From the NCBI GenBank assembly GCA_023512835.1, contig CM042092.1, positions 10,851,498 to 10,915,497 on the forward strand: a stretch of 64,000 bases of DNA. The letters run 5' to 3'. The notes under the pieces are model-generated. The model saw nothing but the letters and a program-made list of their open reading frames with translations. It was not told the origin of the DNA and did no database searches. Positions 1 through 9,512 of this stretch are shown piece after piece. The stretch's first letter is position 1; each line of letters opens with the position of its first letter. Source of the stretch: Taxillus chinensis (Eukaryota; Streptophyta; Magnoliopsida; Santalales; Loranthaceae). The translations under genes were made by a program, and so were the position numbers.

Positions 1-776
1 GAGGGAGGGTGAAGTGACAGCAGAGTGGAAGAAGAAGAAGAAGAAGAAGAAGAAGTGGGGGCCTTGAAGAAACTGTACGTCAACTGTGTGGTACTCGTTT
101 GGGATCCTCAATATATATATATATATATAATTTGCTCTTGCGTTTCATTTGTTTTATTCGATTCTTGCCACATTTGATTTCTATTTTTCACTCTGTTTTC
201 AAAGTTTTAGATGACTTATATATTTTGTTCTTCTGGCCGTCTTGGGTGCCGACCATATGGGTTACGAATTCAACAGGCACTAATTTTCTCCTGGGTTGGT
301 TTCTATATATTCGTTAATTTTTTGCAATTCATTTTTAAGGCTGTTATAGCTTCCCACACATGGAAGAAAACACAGCATTGAACTTATTTGGAAATTAATT
401 TAATTATATTTCTCGGGGTCCCTTTATAATTTTTATATATGTATTTTATCATCATTATTATTATTATTTTAATTTGCGGGCATCTCTAAGGCTGTAATGG
501 CTTCCCATACGTGGAAAGAAAACACAGCATTAGGCGTATTAGTTCGATTTTAATTTTGAGTTTGTGGCATATCTAGAGTTCGCTTGTCCTCAAAGTCTCG
601 TACCCATACACACCCACACACATTTTTGGGAAATGCCTGAAACCGTTTGCTGCTGAACTCAGTTTGTACTAAGTTAACGTATTCAATTATTTAAATTGAT
701 CTAATTTTTACAATTTATCTCAAATTTTCCTTTCGTAGGATTGATTTTAAATAGCAGAGATCCACCTCCATATAAT
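1..776 (+). other. 5' flank and probable leader intron of the G3P transporter gene
   Basis: No independent gene is seen here. A (GAA)n purine tract lies near 28-55 and a (TA)n tract near 109-128. A polypyrimidine stretch ending in TTTCGTAG at 731-738 looks like a 3' splice site, so the transporter probably has a non-coding first exon and a leader intron, with the second exon starting about 739. A 45-bp sequence occurs twice as a direct repeat (337-381 and 488-531). The position of the first exon is inference. Confidence 0.5.
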
Positions 777-2436
777 ATGGCCCCATCCCTGGAAGCTTTG
801 ACAGAAAGAAACCACAGCAAACCCATCGGCATCAGATTACTGGAGTACACAGAAGGTGCCAGCCTCTCCTTCAAAACCTACCGAGCAATTGTGTTGATTG
901 TGACATTCTTAGCCTATGCAAGCTACCATGCTGCTAGGAAGACCATCGGCATTGTCAAAAGCGCCCTTGATCCTGAATCATCAGAGTCCCTGATCAGACA
1001 ATTAGGATGGATGCTTGGGGATGGCTGGGCGCCATTCAATGCATCCAATGGCACAGCTCTTCTAGGATACATTGATGTCGCGTTCCTCGCTGTCTACTCC
1101 ATTGGGATGTACTTCTCTGGCCAAATTGGAGACAGGGTAAATTTAAGGATCTTCTTGACAGTAGGAATGGTTGGAACTGGCTTGTTTACTTCACTATTTG
1201 GTTGTGGTTACTGGCTGAACATTCATAATTTCTACTACTTCTTGGCAGTCCAAATGCTAGCAGGATTGTTCCAATCAACAGGCTGGCCATCGGTGGTGGC
1301 AGTTGTTGGAAACTGGTTTGGAAAGAAGAGGAGGGGCCTCATAATGGGCATTTGGAATGCTCACACCTCTGTGGGAAACATTTGTGGTTCTTTGATAGCC
1401 TCGGTGCTGTTGCAATATGGATGGGGTTGGTCTTTTGTGGTTCCTGGCCTTATTATTGCTTTTCTTGGTTTGGTGGTGTTTTTGCTGCTGCCGGTCAGTC
1501 CTAATTCTGTCAACTTGGAGATAAGTCATGAAAATGATTTACAGTCTCCTAAGAAAGGTCACGAGGAGGAACCAACTGAGCCTCTGTTAAGATCAAATTT
1601 AGAGGGCCGAGAGAAAGCCGTGGGTTTCATTGAAGCATGGTGTATTCCAGGGGTCGCGACCTTTGCATTTTGCCTCTTCTTTGCCAAATTGGTGGCTTAT
1701 ACATTTCTGTATTGGCTTCCTTACTATCTTGCCCACACAGGTATGAACAGAATGTTATAATGTGCTAGGAAAAACAAGTAGGCTAAAAAAGTTCAGTGTC
1801 ATTATGATGGATTTTGGAACCATTACCATAGAAGTCAGGGTTTCTAATCATGTCCCTCAATCTGCAGCAATAGATGGAGAATACATATCTGATGAGGCAG
1901 CTGGAAACTTGTCTACTTTGTTTGATGTTGGAGGGGTGATTGGAGGAGTCCTGGCCGGGCACATCTCTGACCGCCTGAATGCAAGAGCAACAACATCGGC
2001 AATCTTCATGTATTGCACCATCTTGGCCCTTTTCTTGTACCGGTTTTATGGACACATTTCCTTGTATCTAAATGCTATTCTCATGCTCGTGGCTGGCTTG
2101 TTTGTGAATGGGCCTTATGCCCTCATAACAACGGCTGTTTCAGCTGACCTGGGAACACATAGCTCCTTGAGAGAAAATTCCCGGGCATTGGCGACTGTTT
2201 CAGCAATCATAGACGGGACAGGATCTGTAGGGGCTGCTCTTGGGCCATTGCTAACAGGGTATTTATCGGCTTTGAGCTGGAACCTGGTTTTTGCTATGCT
2301 GATGATAGCCGCCCTTGTGGCAGGGCTGCTACTTACACAGCTTGTCATTACTGAGGTAAGGGAAAAGATTGATGAGTGGAGATCCCAGAGAAGCCAAACA
2401 TCAAGATCTTCAGAGACAGATGCAGTAGTTGTATGA
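777..2436 (+). CDS. Putative glycerol-3-phosphate transporter (SLC37-like MFS antiporter)
   Basis: Coding exons are 777-1740 and 1868-2436, joined by a GT-AG intron (1741-1867) in phase 1, giving about 510 residues. This is the usual length for plant glycerol-3-phosphate permeases (G3Pp family, organophosphate:phosphate antiporter group of the major facilitator superfamily). The start is the ATG at 777 ([12 protein letters not shown]); the upstream in-frame codons lack an ATG. Recognisable stretches include [18 protein letters not shown] in the first membrane segment region, [10 protein letters not shown] after an early helix, [21 protein letters not shown], and [20 protein letters not shown] directly after the intron. 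About twelve hydrophobic helices are visible, with a hydrophilic central loop (about residues 250-285). The family exchanges glycerol-3-phosphate or sugar phosphates for phosphate, and several plant members respond to phosphate starvation. Membrane location and substrate are inferred from the family. Reading the intron through gives a stop at 1758-1760. Confidence 0.9.
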
Positions 2437-2900
2437 TTCTTAGTTCAAAATGGATGCCGGACTTGCTCTAGTTGTATGTAAAATCATTGTTTCAGGCAAT
2501 GAAGATTCAGTTTCAATGTTGATAGAGTTGTACGTTCAATGTCTAAAACAGATTTCTTCAGCCTACGGAAAATGAAAAATAGAAAATTAGTATTACTTGA
2601 TGAAGATGGATCAGGAGCGATGCAAATTGGAAGAAATTAACATTCTCATTTTCCTAGAAATAAAAAATATATATGGAAATGTATTTACATCCTTGAGTTG
2701 GGTAAAATTTGGATGGTAAAAAAAGCTTAATTAATCAAAAGTGTACTATCTTGGTTCAAGGTCACTTTTGGTCTAATAAGCGGAAGTCTCTTCTCCGGTA
2801 TTTTCAAGATGGTAAATTGCAGTTAGTAAATGAAGAGAAAAAAAGGAAATCGTAGTTTGAAGCATAGAAACTATCCACATATTTAAACTTGTCTGGGTCC
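2437..2900. other. 3' flank of the G3P transporter gene
   Basis: AT-rich DNA holding the probable 3' UTR of the transporter, with no ORF of note. The stretch from about 2640 to 2880 resembles 3850-4110, beyond the Copia fragment. Shared blocks include a TATTTTCAAG block and TTAGTAAAT blocks. It is probably an old duplication. Confidence 0.4.
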
Positions 2901-3059
2901 CTTTTGTTTGACACGGACAAGCCAATGGTATGTTTCCAAATGTACAGTAACTGAGTATGTTTCCAAGTGGCATCTGATTGTACAAACGTTTGGCACTGTT
3001 TGATTGCCCGTTTTTAAAGTAGGTTTTTGTTTTCAAAAACAGAATTCTTATAAAAAAAG

Positions 3060-3481
3060 AATGAGAGCAAATAAGACATAAGACATGAAAAGAATAGGTA
3101 ACAGCGAGACATTTCCGGTCCCAGTTAAGTTTTGCAAGCCAGAGATTGATGCGGGCAGAGAGAGGAAAGAGCATCCTAGGCATCTTTGGCAGTATGTTGA
3201 CCAAGGATGTGTGAAGAGAGAGAGAGAGATGGATAGTGGCATTTATACATGCACTAGCAAACTTGTACCAGAGGTGATAGTCTGGATATGGAGAGGCCAG
3301 GGAGACATCAGTGGCAGGTGGAGCCATCGACATGACCCATGAGATCACAGCTGATGAAGATAGATTCAAGCTGATTATACCACAGAAATAGTTGTTGTCA
3401 TCATCGAGTTTAACTGACTAAATTGGAGAGGTTGGTAATTGTAAAGGGAGAAGAAGAGGAAGTGTTGGAAGAGGTAGCCAT
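3060..3481 (-). pseudogene. Degenerate Copia-type gag start
   Basis: Reading leftwards from an ATG at 3481, the translation begins MATSSNTSSSSPF, then TITNLSNLVS, then a stop. After a frame shift it resumes with WYNQLESIF and LMGHVDGST. This is the usual beginning of plant Copia gag (UBN2-type) proteins, in which a Ser/Thr-rich start, a NLSNLVSVKL-like block and a GHVDGS block follow in that order. The frame is broken more than once, so it is a relic. It lies just downstream of a primer-binding site and LTR on the same strand. Other parts of the element (protease, integrase, reverse transcriptase, second LTR) are not seen. Confidence 0.65.
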
Positions 3482-3500
3482 AATGTGTTGGTGGAAAAAA

Positions 3501-3770
3501 CCTAAGGTGCTGATACCATGAAGAGAACTATTATATTGTGTAGTCAATTTTACTTGCATGGATAATCATTGTTCATTGTATTTATAGACTACAAGCTATA
3601 GCCCAATATACACGGCATTAGAGAAAGTCAACAGCAATTGATGCTAAGCATCTCTAACAACGTCTAACAGCCTAAAGCTATATTCTTGGGCCTCTTCCAT
3701 CTGTTAAGGTCACTTATCAGTTCAGTTGCATATTAACTGTTACCAGTTCAGTTCCGTCTGTATGCACAAT
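3501..3770 (-). mobile_element. Copia-like LTR and tRNA-Met primer-binding site (partial element)
   Basis: On the minus strand the sequence TGGTATCAGCACCTTAGG (3518-3501) begins like the initiator-Met primer-binding site of plant Copia elements (TGGTATCAG...). Directly before it the presumed LTR ends in CA (3519-3520), as LTRs do. The LTR would extend rightwards to roughly 3770, where AT-rich host-like DNA resumes. The outer end is not certain, because no second LTR copy is in the window to align. Together with the gag relic at 3060-3481 this is a truncated Copia 5' end. Confidence 0.5.
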
Positions 3771-4777
3771 AAAAAAAAAAGAATTCTGCTTGCAGGAAAC
3801 CAGAAATAAAATTCACTCCATGAAGATTTGTTAGGAATAATGCATATTCAAAGAAATCAACAGTTTCATTTTCCCAAACTGATAAAAAAACTAGCAAGAA
3901 GCATTATCGTTTCTGAAGTTTATAAGATTTGGAAAAAAAAAACTCTGAATACTGAATGAATTCAAAGTTTAGTACCTCAGTTTAACCGTTTAAGTAGAGA
4001 CTTAAAGGGTCTCATATGCAGAGGACTCCATTAGTCCCATTTTCTCCAGTATTTTCAAGTCGCGTCCCTTGTGATTAGTAAATCAAGAGTGAAAAAAATA
4101 CCACTTTGAAAAATGGAACCTAACTCACAAAATGCTTCATACGTAACAAGACCAAGTGAAAACTGAAAATTTGATGTTGACACTAAATTGTTAACATGAA
4201 AAACACAAGTATATAATGAAGCTGTTATTTTATCACTTTAGCCATTTGAGTTGACCATAGGATGGCGACACCTCAAACAGCCACTAAACTATGAGATCTC
4301 TATTTTAGTTCTTTCCCCAAAACGCGAACATAATATCGATAAAAAAAAAAAAGACAACCAATAATCATACTGGATTGTCACATATGGAGAAGCGGAAATG
4401 CTTGCAGGTGTATTTGACACTTGGATATTGCTATAATTGATCAGATGCTGCCAGAGTGAAATTAACATGTTGCTAAGAAATAAGTTTTTTAAGTGCTTTT
4501 TCAATTAACATATAGTTCTATCATTTAAAAATATATATATTGAAATGCTGTGTGATTTTGCGGGTGAGTACTGATTATTATTATTGATTAAACTAAAGTG
4601 ATCATGTAATTTGACACCTGCTGCCAACATCAAACATGGTGTACAAGTAAAAATCCTGTCCTCCAATTCCCAGAAAGAGGGAAAGAGCACAAATATTTGA
4701 AAATACAAACAATAACAGCCCAATATTTTGGAAACTATACAATTTCCAGAATGACTTGTCAAGGTAATGGCACTACT
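3771..4777. other. Intergenic AT-rich DNA
   Basis: No gene is recognised. 3850-4110 is a diverged copy of 2640-2880. Short minus-strand ORFs at 4289-4504 and 4505-4861 lack any recognisable motif. Part of this DNA may be 3' UTR of the minus-strand small-protein gene at 5488-5658, but no polyadenylation site can be fixed. Confidence 0.35.
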
Positions 4778-4948
4778 GTAAAATTTGATCACAGCTGCAA
4801 ATAAAACATTCCTATTGAATGCAATCACACTGATAAACAACAAATAAGAATCTTCCAACAAAAATTGTAAAAATTGATCACGGCTGCAAATAAAACAATC
4901 CTACTGAATACAGTCACACTGATAAACAATAAATGAGAATCTTCCAAG
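4778..4948. repeat. Tandem duplication, unit about 89 bp, two copies
   Basis: Copy 1 (about 4778-4860) and copy 2 (about 4867-4948) share the blocks TTGATCAC, GGCTGCAAATAAAACA, TCACACTGATAAACAA and GAATCTTCCAA with few differences. The copies are adjacent, and the sequence lies downstream of the minus-strand gene at 5488-5658, possibly in its 3' UTR. Confidence 0.8.
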
Positions 4949-5487
4949 GACAATGACCCGTGTGGTTGCATAGATACCTTAAGCCTATCACAAGAATTAC
5001 AATTACAAAGACGTAGAATTAGCAGTCTGCACTCCTGACCACAGTACCAGATAAAACGTAAATGGTGAGCAGACTAAAGAAACAAAGAGTCGAGACAATG
5101 CATGACCAAAATAAATAATTTGAAATGACCACAACCAAAGAAGTTGCATTGCCACCTGAAATCAGGAACAAACATGTCAGAGAATTCGAATGTTCCTTCT
5201 AATCTCAGGAAAACTTCAACGATAAAGAAGTCCCATTAGTACTGATTCAAATCCAACCTGAAAAAACAATGCACAAGCACTTTGGGACTAAAACAGACAA
5301 TGCAAGTACAACATGCAACTAAACTTAATCTCGTGCTAGAACCAGGCCCAGAAAAACGCAAATTTAATTTATCTTTGGGTAATTAAATGTTGTTATACAA
5401 TTCAAAGCATTAATCATTGACCAATAACATAGACGACAAGACAACCCATATAGTTTTATCGTCCGATACAAACTCCACAATCGTACA

Positions 5488-5658
5488 TCAGTCCTCGCCG
5501 CGCTTCCTGGGCTTGCGATACCTCTCCTCGATGTGTTTGGCCGTGGAGAGCGCGTTGTTGGTGAGGATCTTGATGTTGGGGACATCATAGTTCTGGGCGA
5601 TGTAGATGCCAGTCACGGTCCCGACAACGAAGGAGAAGCTGCTTTGTACGATGCCCAT
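5488..5658 (-). CDS. Conserved 56-residue plant protein of unknown function
   Basis: A single-exon ORF runs from the ATG at 5658 to a TGA at 5488-5490, giving 56 residues. The sequence starts MGIVQSSFSFVVGTVTGIY and continues IAQNYDVPNIKILTNN, ending in a basic tail with RYRKPRKRGED. The first ~22 residues form a hydrophobic segment, which looks like one membrane anchor or a mitochondrial-type N-anchor. The rest is soluble, with a charged C-terminus. From memory, similar very short plant proteins share the MGIVQSSFSF start and the IAQNY-VPNIK block; I know no function. The strict codon structure (many GC-ending codons against AT-rich surroundings) supports real coding use. It is smaller than usual annotation cut-offs. 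A conserved micro-ORF is favoured over chance. Confidence 0.75.
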   Translation of the reverse strand: MGIVQSSFSFVVGTVTGIYIAQNYDVPNIKILTNNALSTAKHIEERYRKPRKRGED

Positions 5659-7700
5659 GTCTGTCTCTACTCTCTAACGACCCTTCTTCCAGGGCTCCGA
5701 AACGACCACCGCGGCGATAATTGGGAGAGAAACTCGTCCCAAGAAGTCCCACCAGGCACCAGGGCGGCAGCTGAAAGACTCGGGAACTTACTAGAATTCA
5801 ATTTAACGGGTTTTACTTCATGTCACTCATCTAGCTGTTTTTCCGTGAAAATAATAAAATGTTATTTTAAAACTTCTTCTGTAATTAAAACAAAAGTTAT
5901 CATAAAAAATATCTAATCAAACATGTTTTTATGCTCCGTTTGATAGAAACGATTTTCTGTTTTTTTAAATGAGTTTTTATTTCCAGAATTCATAATTCAA
6001 AAGTTATTTTATACGCATGTTTTTAGAACAAATTAATACTCTGTGATTTAAAAAAAATTACTATTTTTTCAAAATATTTTTCAGTTAATTTTTTTTACAT
6101 TTAAATTTATTTAGACTAGACACTCATATTTATTATTTATTTATATTATTTTTTATTTCATCTACTTTCTTACCAATTTTACTATGTTTTACCTTTCTAT
6201 TAATTGTTGTAACGCCAAAATTTAAAACATACAAGCTTTTTAAAAAAAAAATTCTTTCGTATCAAACATAATTTTAATTACAATTCCAATCAAAAATAAA
6301 TTTATGAAATCAACATACAAAAACAAAAACACATATAAAATAGTTCCTTAATATGTTTGTAAATCTAGATAAATTGTATGGAGTTTATATCTTTTTTATA
6401 TTTGGATACTTGCCAGTCAAACCTTAGAATCCATGTAAGTTGTAACTAGCTATTATTATCATTTTAAAATTCATAATTTGATGATCGTGAGAGAAATATA
6501 ATTACATTTGACTCGTGTTGAAAATTATAATCATGAGCTTTGTGTTTCAATTTTAAAGATTCACTTGGCATTTATTAAAGTTTTTTTTTATATTTTATTT
6601 TACCTTTATATTCTTTTTCTTGCTTGTATATTCTCCTTTTTATATATTATATTATTATTTGAATAAATTCAATAACTAATGTGAGATTTAGACATAAAGT
6701 TTTTATAGTTATGAGTTTTTTTTTAATTTCCACCAAATTTCGAAGATTGTAATAATTAATTGAATGTCAATACTCTTAGCCCCTGCGTATGTGTATTTAA
6801 CCAAAAAAACAAAACAAAATTAAGCCTTTGTTTGGTAAAGAGCATAAAACTTGTGGGAAAAAATAGAGCGGGAAGGGTTTGGAAAAAAAACGTTGGAAAA
6901 AGAATAGTCCGGTGTGAGTGAAAATTAGGTAGAGAAAGTTTTAAATTTTTATAGTTAAATTGAATTTAGAAAAAGACATACTGTTTAAAATATTATTTTT
7001 ATTGGTAATGAGAATTTGTATAATAGGTGAAGAATATTTGTATAATTTTAATAATCTTTCATATTTTTTTTATCATTTAATTGATATAAAAGTAATGACT
7101 TCTTTTACTTCAGTGACATCATTTTTGTATGATTTTTTCCGAGTCATTTAGCTCTTATTACATGGTGCATGCACATTAAACACTTTATAATTTATTGATG
7201 AATTTTAAAGTTTTGGTGAAAGCAAGCTTTTATTAATTTTTTAAAAAATAAAAAATAAAATAGAGAGGAGAAAGAATATATATATATTTAGAGATATATT
7301 TAGATATATTTAGAGATATACTTAGATATATATTTACAGATATACTTTTATTTAGTTGTCATACATTAAAAAGATAAAATAAAAAATAGATATAGAAATA
7401 AAAATGAGATGTAAATAAATGAATAAAATAATATATTATTTATAATAGAAAATATGTAGCATAGCACAAATATGAATCGAGCCCATATAGTTTACAAGAA
7501 AGCTTGCTTTTGGACCAGTATTTTGACACCAAGTTATTGATTCTGATAAAATAATTAGTGGACATGGCTAATCACTTCGAGAAGTTACCACATGCGTGGG
7601 TAAAAACAGAATTATTTAATTTTCCAATTTTTATATATAGTTTATAGATTTAATATTATCCATAGCACACACATTTATTTTTTTTAACACATAAAAACAC
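5659..7700. other. Intergenic AT-rich region between divergent genes
   Basis: 5659-5800 probably holds the 5' UTR and promoter of the minus-strand small-protein gene. The rest is very AT-rich with no credible ORF. 7255-7345 has a short irregular minisatellite built on TTAGATATAT/TTAGAGATATA units. Sequences near 5935 and 6825 (TTTGTTTGGTA-like) look like ends of small MITE-type elements, but no clean inverted repeats could be paired. Confidence 0.4.
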
Positions 7701-9512
7701 ATCTAGTGCGACACTCCGTTTTCGCCAATCGCCATGCCTCACCCAAAAGTCACAAGGCAGGTGAAGGCCATCGAGTAGGCAGCCAGGCCATCCCGCCTCG
7801 ACGCCGTCTGTCGACCACCCGTTCGTAACCAAAATCAGGTTTCAAATTTCAATACGTTTCACCCGCTCTCCTGTTCTGCATTCCCTCGATCCCCCGATTC
7901 GCCGCCCAATTTCCCTTTTTTTTTTCTTGATAATTTTTGAATCGATCAGCTTATTTGCTTGAGTTCCGAGAACATAGCTTGTTTTCATGGGAATTGATTT
8001 TTCATTCGAATCGAATCGCTGAAACCTTAGTATGTTCCTGCCTCTTTCTAAGGTTTTGTTTAAGGTTTTTGGTTTTTCAATTGATTCCTGACCTCTAGGA
8101 GCATGTGGTTTCGTCGACTTGACGTGTTTGGTTGTCGGTCAATGGGGATTTGGGGTTTGGTGGTGGTCGGAACATGTTACAATTATCTAACTATATTGAA
8201 CCTCGAAGAGTTGTCTGGTTTTATGTTTTAGGTTAATATGAGTATGCGCTTCCTTGAATTTTTGCTGCTGTCGGTCCTCAGGGATGGCCTTCCGTCTTGG
8301 TTTTTCTGTAGCTTAGGGATTTTGGGTCCTCCACGCACGATCACTGATAAAATAGTTTTAGTTTAGTAGTTCCCAGGTAGGGTGGAATGATGATTCATTC
8401 TGTTAAAAGATTTTTGTCGGAGTGGTTTGATCGAATTTTTGGAAATGGGAATACTAGTTCATCTACTGCAGTAGCTAGCTTTGAGGGCCTTTTCATGTAG
8501 GGGTTTAGAATCATGAGTTACTAATGTAATGGTACTTATGCTATGTATGTAGCTAGCCTCACGTCAATAGTGGGAAGTTTATGTTAAGCAGCTGTTGTAT
8601 GTTTCAGAAGTGATTTGCTGTTTGCATTGTTACTGATCCAAGTGACTTCATTAAGTGAGAAGCTCAAGCTGCTGCTTTATTTTTATTGACAGGAAACAAA
8701 TTATTAATCCCTAGAAGTGTCTCTCTGTACCACTTCTTCTTAACTGCTAATTAAACTCATTCTGCTTGTCATAGCCACGTGCTGTTCTTTTGGTGTTGAG
8801 GTTCACGCTTCCAGCAGTGGCAAACCCAAAGCAATAGGTTTGCCCAACACTGTACCAGAACTGGTAAATAGTTGGGGGGAAATAGGCTTCCTATTTGTAC
8901 TGTAGTTATGGATTCTGTTATATTTATACCCTTTTCCTTTTATATATTCGTCCCATGAAGATTGTAGTTATTCTGCAACAGAATATACGCCAGAAAATAT
9001 TTCCAAATGGCAATTTCATTCTGCATTGATTTACTTCTCTGTAGAAGCCACAAAGCTAGCTCACTGAGGAACCTTTTTCTATTTTTTTTAGTTCAATTCA
9101 TTGTTTTTGTTATTGAAATTTACGTCGTATCAATTTATGAAAGCTTTTCCAAAGTTCTTTAGGTTGAGTATGAAATAGAAATAAAAATATTGGTCTTAGT
9201 ATTTATTGAACGGAAAATGAATGGATGCTGGCATAACCAACCAAATTAATGGTTTCCTAGTCTGTTCGCTGTTGCGTTATCTTTGTTTGGTTGATTAGGA
9301 TTTTTCTTGCAGGTTGCTCAATTTCATATTATGGATTTGTGATGATAGTTTGACATGCAATTTTAGAGGTAGACGCTGGCTAGTAGTCCGTTCTCCTCCT
9401 GCTTTCTACGAGGGGAGTTTTGGATAATATTTTGGCCCATGGAGTCAAGTCAGCCTGGCTCTAATGAAAATATTGGAGCCTGATTGTTGGACGGACCTTT
9501 TACCTTCCACTG
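7700..9512 (+). promoter_or_regulatory. Promoter, 5' leader and leader intron of the RIN2-like gene, with short uORFs
   Basis: A GC-richer stretch around 7700-7920 fits a first non-coding exon. A 3' splice site (TTTTTCTTGCAG, ending 9312) opens a second leader exon at 9313. That exon holds at least three short upstream ORFs: ATGGATTTGTGA near 9332, ATGCAATTTTAG near 9355, and a 14-codon ORF at 9439-9483 (MESSQPGSNENIGA, stop TGA). The last ends 29 nt before the main ATG at 9513. The exact transcription start and first-exon donor are not determined. Confidence 0.5.

Noticed and set aside
2773..3369. 198-codon minus-strand ORF as a host gene
   Set aside because: Part of it overlaps the frame-shifted Copia gag relic and the rest is AT-rich filler. 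No conserved host domain.
6820..6960. TTTGTTTGGTAAAG-type MITE end
   Set aside because: A matching inverted end and target duplication could not be paired within a reasonable distance.
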